From contig WEDG01001469.1 of assembly GCA_017591395.1 (NCBI GenBank), positions 142,052-206,051 on the forward strand: 64,000 nt of DNA, written 5' to 3'. A program made the position numbers and the translations under genes. The notes beneath the pieces are model-generated. The model was not told where the DNA came from. It made no database searches and worked only from the letters and a program-made list of their open reading frames with translations. Of the stretch, positions 25,801 to 34,499 are shown one piece after another (position 1 is the stretch's first letter; the number at the start of each line of letters is the position of its first letter). The stretch comes from Schistocephalus solidus (lineage: Eukaryota; Platyhelminthes; Cestoda; Diphyllobothriidea; Diphyllobothriidae).

Positions 25801-28800
25801 TAAATCCGCGTTAACCCGAGGGTAGAGGACCCAGCTACGGGATAGAGCAGTTACCTGGGTAACCAACGCAGTTTATACATAAGCGAATGGTTGCCAATCT
25901 ATTATTCTCGGACATATTACTACCATCCTTCAGCCTGAATGCTTTTTAATTATCTACAAAAACCAGCAACCCTCAGGATTTGTGTGCTTGTCCCGTTAAT
26001 GCGCAAAAGCGTTTGTTTTATTGAAGCTTCGGTACAGATGCAACCTGTTCTACGTTAAACACACAGCATTTACACTTGGTTCACATCAAAATACTCCACT
26101 TGTATGGCGTATCAGGCGTTGTGCTTTGACATAGTTGGATATTTGACTTCGTTTCGCATGCGCCCTGCGGAAGACGAGCAGATGGAAATGTTGGTTGAAC
26201 ACTGGTTTATGTATCCGCTTGAACTATGGCGTTAGGCCGTCTTTAATACGACAATGGTGGTAATGGGGGCGTTGTTTGGGAAAGGAAACATGGTTTTCTT
26301 AAATACAAAAATGCAAATTGCATTTGCGCTGCCTGCTTGTTTTAATGAATAAAAGACACTTTATCAGAAGATATTTCAGAGGGGTTGCGCGTACATGTGC
26401 CCTACCGAAATGGTTTCTGGTGGTCAGAGGTAGATTATAGGCTTTTTTTGTCAAGCAGCATTATGCAACACAAAGAGAGGCATTTTTGCTGGTGGATACC
26501 GCTCTTCAGCTCCCTGTCTCAGGTAAGGAACACCGAATTTCATCATGCGCGTGACCATTGACGCACTTGTGACTGCCGTCTTCCGGCTTCGCCTTTCCTG
26601 GATGCTTAAAAAACATTTTACTTTTCTCAGCGCTGCAGGGATTACCAGCAGACCCAGTCTATGTTTTATGCTTTGCATTCCTACTCAATCACGTGGGATC
26701 GGCTGAATTTTGGGCACGCGAGCGATACATGTTACCGACACTCAGCAAGGGCAGTTCCAACCTTTTTCCTGTCAAGGTCCTGCCATGGCTCAGACTACGC
26801 ATTTTCGAGCTAGCATAACCTAAGAAAAACTACGACGTTGAGCGTCTCTCGACTGCTGCCACTGCAACAGGTTTCGCCTGGTGAACTCCAACCGTTTCAA
26901 CGCCCTGGCAGCCGTCTATGCAATGGCTTCTGTGGCAACTAGCTGATTCTGAGCAAAGTATGCCCTCATACCAGGAAAGGCAATAGGTGACGGCCCATCT
27001 CACTGTAAACTCTAGTCCTGTGATCCGATCAACACAGTTATTTTCCCTCATACTCTGCAAGAAGCAGATGCAGCTGAAGAGGATGCGCCCATATCCTGGC
27101 TGATCTTAATGAGCCAGTTTAGCGATCCACTTTAAAGCCCACCTCCCGTTTGCGCTCAAAATGCCCTTCGCCGCCGTACATTTCTAACATTCCGGCATGA
27201 CTTGGGACCTAAACTCGTCATTTTATCTAGCACGAACCAAAAATACAACAAAGAAAGGTCGTCCATGAAGTTCACGGGTCGTCAGTCAGTGTAAATGTGC
27301 TCGAATTACAACTCCAACGACTCAATAGCAGGGGAAAAGACAGTCTCAGGCGGCCAAAGCTCCATCCAACTGTCAGGAATATTACCGGAATCCATAAAGT
27401 TGATGCAAATTCTGTTTAAAAAGAACAGGAAAGCAGGTGAACGAAAGATTGCGTTTCGATGCTGATAGCCTCAAAAATTTGGCTCCATTGAAAAGTTGTA
27501 ACACTTTTATCCGTCCATAGTCAAGTTGCTGTTCAATAGGTAAAGCACCGAAAGTTTTCGAAAGTGATCTCTGAGCTCCTTGTGATGCTTCGATCGCCAA
27601 GAATTAACGCCTTTATCCGATGCTGATCGGAGCAGTTTCCCGTGGTTATCGATGCTGCATGTGCCTGTGGGAGGCGAGCAAACGCCAAGGGCTTCGAACC
27701 ACAGTTGCTTTAAGACCTTCGTTCTTTGAATTATTCAAGCGTTTTGTAATTGGTGTTTTGGCAAATTTGACACGTGTGATAAACTGAGCGGCCTCGGGGG
27801 GGGGGATTCGAACCCAAGAAAGTAAGGTTGGAATACAATTAACACTAACCACCTGAACTACGAGGCCCTACCGAGAGTCATGAGTTTAATCAAATTTGAG
27901 TCAAATTATCCTTCCAGTCTACTGCAACGTATGGGATCCACCAATTCTAATAGAATAATCTAACTGCCCAGACAGGATTTACTAAGTAATTAGTGTATAT
28001 TACACCACACGCTTACAGGGCTAACAAAAATATAAATTAATAAGGTCAGCCGTGCAGTCATCTAGTGGATTCTGGATGATTACTCAGGAAATCCTGCATG
28101 GGCAGTCAGATTACATTATCAGAACTGGTGGATTCCATATGTTGCGGTAGGCTGGGTGCGTACTTTGATCCAACTGTGATTAAACTCACAGCTGTTGGTG
28201 GGCATCCTAACTCGGGTGGTTAGAGCGTTAGTTGGGCTAAAACTTTGTCCTGCCCGTCGTAGGTTTGAATCCCAACGAGGCTGCCAATTTTTTTCGCATT
28301 TGTGTCAAAATAAACCTGTCTCATATCTTTGCGTCCACATTCTATTAGGCGGCTCCGGCCGCGCCAGCCATCTGCGCCCTCTCCCGCCTCCGTTCTTCCT
28401 GGCTTTGACCTAACACCGATCTCAGGTGGGGGAAGGGATAGAGTGTGGTAGCTGCAGCGCAAGTCTTCTATCACTTAAAAATAATTCACGTGCAAGTCAC
28501 CGTCCCTGCGCCACCATGCATACGGTGGGCGTCGTGGAAATCGATGGCTGAACTGTCGAAGTGGTTTGGGCGTGTTGTGAGTCTCACATACCGAGAGTCC
28601 CGTACAGTCTGTCTGAACTCGACTTCTTCCCGCTGTCAAAAATACAGAAGATGCTGGCTGATAACTCGACCGTGTACTATGTTCCGCAATTAGTGGCGCC
28701 TCTTTAGTCAACCTTTCGTTATTGTCTCTTTCTTATCTTTCCCGGAGACTTATCCTTTCCTCTCAGCCTAGCTTACATCCTGATCTACGGGGCTTCAAAA

Positions 28801-31800
28801 ACTTGCACGCGGGTTGTGTCGACAATCCTTGATGTCTGATGTCTCTTTTAGGTAGTTCCTGATGATCCTGTCCATGGAAGTTATACTCAGGCAGCAGAAA
28901 ACACAACTACACAGGAGGACAACAAAGAATGTTCGGAGGATAATGCTGCAACTCTCGATAAGCCCCTAACGCTCAAGTCCTCCGTCGTTAACACTGCTAG
29001 TTCCTGTCAAGATATCCGTCTGCAAGACCTTGAGGACTGCGCTAGCTCTGCCAAAAGGCCGCGATTAAAATCTCCTCCCACCAGCGAATATGAACTTTCT
29101 TCGAAAGAATCCCAAGATTCTGTGGTACGTTTTTGACACTTGAACTATATTTTGCTAGTGTACTCGATTTGTTTCACGATAGTAGGTTATGAAGTTAGTT
29201 ACTGCTGTCTGTCGTAGACTTTCTACCCTTTTTTTCAGTGTTTATAGTTGGTCGATTTTAATTGATTGCTGCTGCCTTCAAATCTTTATACTGTTTTTCT
29301 TGGTGGGATTTCGCGAACTTTCGCCTGTTATTTGCACGGTCGTTCTCTACTGCCTCTGAGAAATCATCGCCCTTTTTCATATTAACCTCTCAGGACACCC
29401 AGAAACTTTTTTGTCCTCAAAATACTTCATGTTGACTCTGTTTATACAAGACATCCTGTTCATTATCTTGCTGTTGTAAGTCTCTGCTGATCATAAAACG
29501 ATTTCCCAAACTTACGCTTATGCGCCGTCATCTACCAGCCTAAATGCGGATCTTTAAGTAATTTCCTTGCGTTTTTCGTGTATAATGAACGGTGGGGTTT
29601 GATTTCCTGTTTGGTGAACTGCAAGCCCTGCAGTTGAGCTGATTGGGCATTTGCGGAGTTTGTGGAGCGCTTCCAAGCCTGTCCATCTGGTATTGTACTG
29701 GCTACTGCCGTTGATCCACGCGGTGGTGCATTTTGACGTGCCGCGCACGGCCGAGGTCTACATACATCGCTGCGGTCGAACTGCCCGTGTCCAGCGTCGG
29801 GTTGCGAGCATTCTTCTGGTGGAACCGTCTGAGAATGTCCGCTGGTACAAGGTAGCCCAGAGTCTCCACAGCGGTGCATCGGGTAGGTTTGCGTGTTTGT
29901 GTGGGGGGGGGGGGGGGGAGTGATGGCACGCCTAGGGGCCCCGACCGCGCCAACCACCTGCGGCCTCTCCCATCTCTGGTCTTCTTGACTCTGTCTTGAC
30001 ACTGGGCTCAGGTGGGGTAGGAGAGAGTTCGGTAGATGCAGCGCAAGTCTCCTATCACTATAAAATAAATCACGCGCAAGTCACCGTACCTGCATCAGCC
30101 TGCTGTGGGACGTACAGTGGACCTCGTCGAAATCGACGGTTGAACTATCGGACTTCTGTTTGACTGTCCCAGAGACTGCATGCGCGCATGTTCCGGCCCC
30201 TCGACAACCGTGAGCATATGAGTCCTATCACGGCATAGGTACCACAGGCGGAAGATTTATACGCGCTTGTAGTGCTTCTCCTAGACTAACTTAAATATTC
30301 AGTTTTAGAACAAAATGTAGATAACCATCAGCGTCCTGTGCTCCAGATAGCTTGGTGCCTGTCGCTTATAGATGACTGGGTAAATAAAATCATGGCAACA
30401 GTCAAGTGAAAAAAAAAATTGTTTTCCCCAGTTCGTAGAATAAATTTTTTGTTGGAAGTTGAAAGTTTACTGTGCAACGATGCTTTGTAAATCATTATGG
30501 GTTTATTCCTCATAAATTTCTATTTTATATAGTGTATTTTACGTTTGACTAGTATGAAAATGATTTGTTTGGTTTCCTCGTTATTGAAGCCTCACCGTTA
30601 TACTTACCGCAATGTCCCACATCAAACACCTGGCTATCGGCTGCAGAACTGGCTTATACATCGCAAATCTTATCAGAATTAAGGGGTTTCCCCTAAAAAA
30701 ATTTCTCTCCGGCGACGGTGGGGATCTTCCAGCCTCCCGCAACGATAGTGGGCATTTTTTGTTTTTGATATTTCCATTTGGTTGTCAGAAGATGTTTTGC
30801 GCATCTTGCTACTTCCAGCAACCTATTATGGTATATCATAAAGGCTGTTGCCGAAGGAGTTTCTCGGAAAATGATTTTGTGTGGTTCGCGGTTTAAGTCG
30901 AAGTAAATAAACTCCCATTATAAACGCCTGTGATGATTAGGTTCTTGGTCGAGACTAGTCCTTCATATCCATCTGTAGATCAGACAAAATCGAAGAATTT
31001 TCACTATAAATACACATATCTGACGCATACAGCCGCTTTTTATGCATCAGACAGCTAGCTTTGTTGTATTGACCACCTTACTCCTCACAAGTCCACTTCG
31101 ATGATTACCTTAGCCACCCGTATTCGAGTGGGCTTGACCTCCTTTAACTGGATGCCATTGAATAGGCATACGCAGAACCTTTTCTCCGAATTGGCTTTCT
31201 TATCGCAATAACTTGGTCAAACGGGGACATTTTTTGGAGTTTTACCGAACCGCCCCACTCAAAAAGTTGGCGATTGTGCATTCAGGAAAATCGCCCATAC
31301 CATTGGTGGTTTCTACTAATGTTTTTGTCGCTTCCTTTTCCCTCACCTTTATGTTTTCGTTTTTGTCCTCTCTTCTTGTTTCCCAACGAATCGCCTTAAG
31401 TAAAAAATAAGTATAGATATTTCAGTTGTAACACCCTTAAGCCTCATCGCAGATAATATCCTTTATTTTTCATCTCTTTCCTTGACAAATTTACCCCTTC
31501 CGCCTTACAGAGCGCTGACCTGAGCCGCGCGTCTGTGAACAAAATGGATCAGGAATCTGGTGAATGGGTCCCTGCCACAGAAAGCGCTATAACGGAAACT
31601 GCACCCCCAGCGAACGTGAAACTGCCATCCCTGGAGAGTATACCTGCTTCGGAGCAGCAGCTTGAGGAGGGCTCTAGTGCCCAAATTGTAGAAGAACCTC
31701 AGGCACAGCTCGAGGTTGAGGCTCCAGCAGCGGCGACGGTGGTGACGATGGCAGAAGATGGCACACCAAACGCACACATTGACTCCGAGACAGGGGAGCA

Positions 31801-31813
31801 AGAATCATCCTAG
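13281..31813 (+). CDS. PPP4R2: Protein phosphatase 4 regulatory subunit 2, nine exons, 642 aa
   Basis: PPP4R2 binds the PP4 catalytic subunit and, with R3, directs dephosphorylation in DNA repair and RNP maturation; this role comes from the known family. Exons: 13281-13317, 13356-13434, 13467-13637, 13672-13803, 14936-15242, 19251-19553, 24755-25078, 28852-29124, 31511-31813. All introns are GT-AG, phases agree at every junction, and the total is 1929 nt including TAG. Residues 1-139 are the conserved core: [20 protein letters not shown] at 14-33, [12 protein letters not shown] at 97-108, and [16 protein letters not shown] at 120-135. The tail is low-complexity, acidic and Ser/Thr-rich (DEDEEDDD at 184-191), with a basic KRPRLK at 519-524 that could be a nuclear signal. 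It is longer than human PPP4R2 (about 417 aa). An in-frame ATG at 13266 would add five residues; 13281 is preferred because its numbering matches the human protein. Confidence 0.92.
13804..14935 (+). other. PPP4R2 intron 4, no repeats recognised
   Basis: This 1132-nt phase-2 intron runs from GTAAGT to TTTTCAG. I see no recognisable element or RNA gene inside it. Confidence 0.7.
14936..15242 (+). CDS. PPP4R2: PPP4R2 exon 5
   Basis: Encodes residues 140-242. It enters in phase 2 after a TTTTCAG acceptor and leaves in phase 0 at GTATGC. The acidic run DEDEEDDD lies at 184-191, after which the sequence is Ser/Pro-rich. There is little family conservation beyond composition. Confidence 0.88.
16175..18180 (-). 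mobile_element. LINE with zinc-finger ORF, internally deleted (copy A), in PPP4R2 intron 5
   Basis: On the minus strand, 18180-17560 matches the 5' region of the LINE at 37.5-41.3 kb. 17471-17215 encodes its endonuclease start ([15 protein letters not shown] and [20 protein letters not shown]). At about 17215 the frame passes straight into the C-terminal part ([20 protein letters not shown]), with a C2H2 finger [20 protein letters not shown], stopping near 17047. The rest of the endonuclease and the whole RT are missing. The 3' part, 16985-16175, is the short repeat called family S below, here about 800 nt with a diverged internal duplication. It is non-autonomous by structure. Confidence 0.8.
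19251..19553 (+). CDS. PPP4R2: PPP4R2 exon 6
   Basis: Encodes residues 243-343 (101 codons, phase 0 on both sides). The acceptor is AAATTTTAG and the donor GTAAGT. The sequence is disordered-type, starts [15 protein letters not shown] and ends [10 protein letters not shown]. Identity rests on phase continuity and tail-like composition. Confidence 0.85.
21585..21960 (+). mobile_element. RTE-type LINE relic (end of RT), in PPP4R2 intron 6
   Basis: The plus-strand translation reads [20 protein letters not shown], then [17 protein letters not shown] and a KRRLRRF segment. This is the usual C-terminal order of the RTE-like LINE at 34.5-37.5 kb (ASVRSVLLYGCE and RRLRWFGHLLR). Stops interrupt it. 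It is a short 5'-truncated remnant. Confidence 0.65.
23470..24300 (+). mobile_element. Penelope-like element relic, in PPP4R2 intron 6
   Basis: From 23484 the translation gives [15 protein letters not shown], the YxDD catalytic motif of an [12 protein letters not shown], then [16 protein letters not shown] and [20 protein letters not shown] follow, in the order and spacing of Penelope-like RTs (FLDVLVxR, YRKPTNTxxYLHFxSxHP, KxSCVRTL). After several stops, [15 protein letters not shown] and [12 protein letters not shown], then [14 protein letters not shown], look like remnants of the connector and GIY-YIG endonuclease region. No intact frame remains. Confidence 0.7.
24495..24509 (+). repeat. 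15-nt poly-C tract
   Basis: An uninterrupted run of 15 C shortly after the Penelope-like relic. The length may be uncertain because homopolymers are error-prone in sequencing. Confidence 0.8.
24755..25078 (+). CDS. PPP4R2: PPP4R2 exon 7
   Basis: Encodes residues 344-451 (108 codons, phase 0 on both sides). The acceptor is CCTTTTTTAG and the donor GTGAGC after GAAGACGAAGAT. The sequence is Ser/Thr/Glu-rich ([17 protein letters not shown]). If the donor were not used, the frame would run on to a stop at 25142-25144, giving a shortened isoform. Confidence 0.85.
27790..27867 (-). repeat. tRNA-like unit (SINE head or tRNA pseudogene)
   Basis: Read on the minus strand, GGCCTCG and CGAGGCC form a perfect 7-bp acceptor stem around an A-box-like TAGTTCAGGTGGTTAG and a B box GGGTTCGAATCCC. 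A run of ten C disrupts the T-arm side, and I cannot fold a regular anticodon arm. The flank GCGGCCTCGG also occurs at 50440, so this is probably a tRNA-derived repeat rather than a working tRNA gene. Confidence 0.6.
28201..28285 (+). repeat. tRNA-like unit, 85 nt, followed by T7
   Basis: GGCATCC and GGCTGCC pair as an acceptor stem with one mismatch. TAACTCGGGTGGTTAGAGC resembles a D-arm/A box and GGTTTGAATCCC a B box. T7 at 28288-28294 could end Pol III transcription. The anticodon and T arms pair poorly, so I do not assign an amino acid. Together with 28349-28560 it may form a SINE. Confidence 0.5.
28340..28560 (+). repeat. Short repeat family S copy, in PPP4R2 intron 7
   Basis: Shares with the LINE 3' region at 16175-16440 (opposite strand) the blocks GGCTCCGGCCGCGCCAGCCA, TGCGCCCTCTCCC, CTCAGGTGGGGGA, GCTGCAGCGCAAG and CACGTGCAAGTCACCGTCCC. 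It ends near ATCGATGGCTGAACTGTCG. Confidence 0.75.
28852..29124 (+). CDS. PPP4R2: PPP4R2 exon 8
   Basis: Encodes residues 452-542 (91 codons, phase 0 on both sides). The acceptor is CTCTTTTAG and the donor GTACGT. It contains [10 protein letters not shown], comparable in place and character to the basic KRLRF stretch of the vertebrate tail. Confidence 0.85.
29560..29890 (+). pseudogene. DEAD-box RNA helicase fragment (DDX24-like), decayed, in PPP4R2 intron 8
   Basis: The frame at 29708-29880 reads [20 protein letters not shown], then [20 protein letters not shown]. This is helicase motif VI (HRxGRxxR intact) in the DDX24-type context. Just upstream, in another frame, [18 protein letters not shown] corresponds to the motif V segment ATDVAARG with changes. 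The residues between motifs V and VI are lost. Before that, stops break the match. No ATP-binding half is present, so it is a relic, possibly retroposed. Confidence 0.65.
29903..29918 (+). repeat. 16-nt poly-G tract at a repeat border
   Basis: An uninterrupted run of 16 G between the helicase relic and the family S copy that starts at about 29925. Confidence 0.8.
29925..30160 (+). repeat. Short repeat family S copy, in PPP4R2 intron 8
   Basis: Contains GACCGCGCCAACCACCTGCG, GGTCTTCTTGACTCTGTCTT, GACACTGGGCTCAGGTGGGG, GATGCAGCGCAAGTC and the end block CGAAATCGACGGTTGAACTA. Same sense as the copy at 28340. Confidence 0.8.
30161..31510 (+). other. Distal PPP4R2 intron 8, nothing recognised
   Basis: AT-rich intron sequence with no conserved frame or repeat that I can name. 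Confidence 0.5.
31511..31813 (+). CDS. PPP4R2: PPP4R2 exon 9 with stop
   Basis: Encodes residues 543-642 and TAG at 31811-31813. The acceptor is CCGCCTTACAG. The exon is Ala/Glu-rich and ends GEQESS. No AATAAA is evident in the next 900 bases. Confidence 0.87.
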   Translation, partial: SADLSRASVNKMDQESGEWVPATESAITETAPPANVKLPSLESIPASEQQLEEGSSAQIVEEPQAQLEVEAPAAATVVTMAEDGTPNAHIDSETGEQESS

Positions 31814-32755
31814 AGAATGGTTCTACAACCTCTCCCTTGCCCCTGAGCTGAAAAAAAACAGTTGGGTTATGGGGCAAATCCATTCGCTAGTGTCCTGTCT
31901 TACTAATTCTAGCCCTTCTCTTTTTCTCGGGTCTGTTTATGTCTCAGGCAGCGCTTTCCGAAAATGCCTTTTTTACGAAATTACTTATCACCCCACCAAC
32001 AAGCTTTAGCGTCACTTCTGCCAGCCCCACCGGAACTGCACCCACTTAACCAGCCTTACTAACAATTTTTCGGGTCTTGTGGACTGCCTAGTCGTCTGTC
32101 TATATCTTATCCGTTATCAGTGTGTTCCTACTCTCTCCCTCGTTTGAGGGTCATTGTGTAACCATTGTTTTTTGCGGATAGGTCTGTTTATTGTTAGGCA
32201 TAATCATGTCTTCGCATGAGTTGCTTGTGTAAATTCGTCATATGTGTGGCTGCTGGAGCACTTGCGTTCACTTCCGTCTACACTTAGCCTCTTTTGGTCG
32301 GCCTAAGTGTATGTGCTGTATGAACCACTATGACTTCCAGCCGGCACCTCACTGGATGTTATGTGTTCATGGATGAAGATGACGTTTAAGGGACTGGATG
32401 TGCGTGTGCTTCTCTAGTAGCTGTAAATTAATCAGTAATTCTGGATTTTACCATTTATCCTCTGCTCTTCGCGATTGGCTGTTGCTCTGTCATTCCGCAA
32501 TCCGTCTGAAGGATATTCATCAGTAGCATTTCAGTTGAGCGTCATCCGAGTCACAGATGTGGGGACTCCTATTCCGCTTAGATTAAGGGCTGTTTGTCTA
32601 CATGACTGACTAGTCTCGTTCACAGCCGACGAGACGTAGCCTAGCTGACACGACAACTGACCCCAGTGTTCACTGTCCAATCAACCCACAATCAAGTCGA
32701 AGATCTCCCTGGTCTGCGGTTGCATTATGCTGGTAGATGGATGCCCACCGATCGG
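31814..32755 (+). other. PPP4R2 3' flank
   Basis: Presumed 3' UTR and intergenic DNA. No canonical AATAAA, coding frame or known repeat was seen. Confidence 0.4.
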
Positions 32756-32759
32756 ATAC

Positions 32760-32975
32760 GGGACTCGCTCGTCCCGTACTGCCTTAGTGCTCACTCTTAA
32801 GCCGCGCCGGCAGCCACACAGTGGCTACCGACAAAGACAATAGGGAGACTAGAACGGCCATTTCTGATTTATCAACCAGTCGTACCCAATCCGGGTGTTG
32901 CACCACCTAAGGCTCGAACCCTTGACCTGTTGATTAAGAGTCAGGCGTGCTAACCACGATCGTTACGGTAAGTAA
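32760..32975 (-). repeat. tRNA-Lys-headed SINE
   Basis: On the minus strand the right end reads GTGGTTAGCACGCCTGACTC, then TTAATCAACAGGTCAAGGGTTCGAGCC. This is a tRNA-Lys(CTT)-like D-arm, an anticodon loop with CTCTTAA, and a B box. The body continues leftward past GTTGCACCACC (plus strand). A diverged sister copy is at about 52570-52790. There is no T-run just after the tRNA part, so it is not a tRNA gene. Confidence 0.7.
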
Positions 32976-34490
32976 TTAATTATTGCCCATTCCAGTCTCC
33001 CTCATCCTCTGTATTCCGCATATTCTTCCGAACCCGTCCAGTTTTACTCATTGAAGTGGTTAGCATTTGGCGTCAGCTGTCGGGCACAATCTGTCGTTTC
33101 TATTACCTAGAGCAGCTCTTAATGAGGGGCATACTGAAATAAAACTTTTGTGCGAGTTAGAAAGAGGAAACGTCTGCTATAACCCAACCGACCAATCACG
33201 CGATGTGAGCTCACGGGTTTGGTTGGTCGATGCCGTTGGATGGCACGTTTTTTGCGTCCAGCATTTCCCATAGTTTGCGTCGTTTCAATTTTTCTATTAA
33301 CTGGTGTCAGGATGTTGGAAGTCAATGTACCGGATGGAAACTGAATGTCATCAGTATTGCCTCTAATGTTACGGGTTTACCGATTCGTCGGAGCTGTGGA
33401 GTTTTGCTCATAGCAGCTCAGGATAACTGTTCTGAAGACGTAAAGTTGTAGGTGGGGTGCTCGCGTGTATGGTGGCCCAGAGACCTTTGACGTTCGGCAG
33501 ATTCCAGTTTGAAATTGATACTTACCGATTTCACTTGTTATATGGTTCACAATAGCGAAATAATCGATTTTTGTAATATATTACCGTTGCACTCCTCGAA
33601 AGCATCAGCTATTTTAGTGGTTAAAGGCTGTGACGTTTTTTTCGTCTGGTGGTCAGTTTCCCAGAATACCCCTATACACCTAGATCCAAACTGATTAAGC
33701 GGACATCAGGTCGTACTGCGAAGGTGCCGAACTCTCGGCTGTTTCTACATATTTTGCTTTCTTGCTGCCTTGAATGACTACTCTCCCAGTAGAAAATACA
33801 ATTGTTGCTTCTTATAACACCTATTTACTCATACCTAGGGCTTCCGTTGGGCTACGCTTCGCAAATTTAGTGTGATTTCACTTCGCGGAGTGCAGTTGCA
33901 TGACCTCGAAGGCAATAAGTCGGAGCCGACTCTAGAATGGCCGAGATTTAGTGACGTTTGCTACTGGGTAAACGCCGCAGTGGGTATTGCTTAAAGTTCT
34001 TACGTTTGCCCGCTTTCCGTTATGGGAAAATGATGTGGAACGTTGAATATCAAAAGGGACCCTCCTCTGGAAACAGTTTGATGTCAAGACCAGTAAACCT
34101 ATTTTTATCCAAAATCAAAAATTATGTTGATTGGTTGGTTATGAAAGAGAAATGAAGCACACAGCCCGACAGAAGTCTTAAAGCTGAATAACTTTGACCC
34201 AGTTTTCTTACCGTCGTGGGTAGCTTTAAAAGGACTGAAACTTACACTGCTGTTTGCCTGACTACCAATGCTGAGCTTGGCATTTAGGCCACTTTAAATG
34301 GGCTTTCGTCAGACCCTACTTGCAAATGAATACGATGCCGAAGTATGCTCACCAAATCGTGATGTGCAGGAAAGAATCGAACTGTAGCTTTTTATTTTGC
34401 TTCCGATTGTCTGAGGTGGGGGCATAGTCTTGTTATTTGCAGGTCATGAAAGTTACTGAAATCGGGTTCCCTACTTGTGGTTCTAACAAG
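32976..34490. other. Intergenic, nothing recognised
   Basis: Short frames here (for example 33067-33273) show no family resemblance and no supporting splice structure. I see no RNA gene. Confidence 0.4.
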
Positions 34491-34499
34491 ATTCTCCGA

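Noticed and set aside
28201..28285. Functional tRNA gene
   Set aside because: A and B boxes and a T7 tract are present, but the anticodon and T stems pair badly and no clear anticodon loop can be drawn.
29532..30002. 156-codon minus-strand frame
   Set aside because: Runs antisense through the helicase relic, the G16 run and a family S repeat.
30612..30896. 94-codon plus-strand frame in PPP4R2 intron 8
   Set aside because: No domain, no phase-matched splice sites and no family resemblance.
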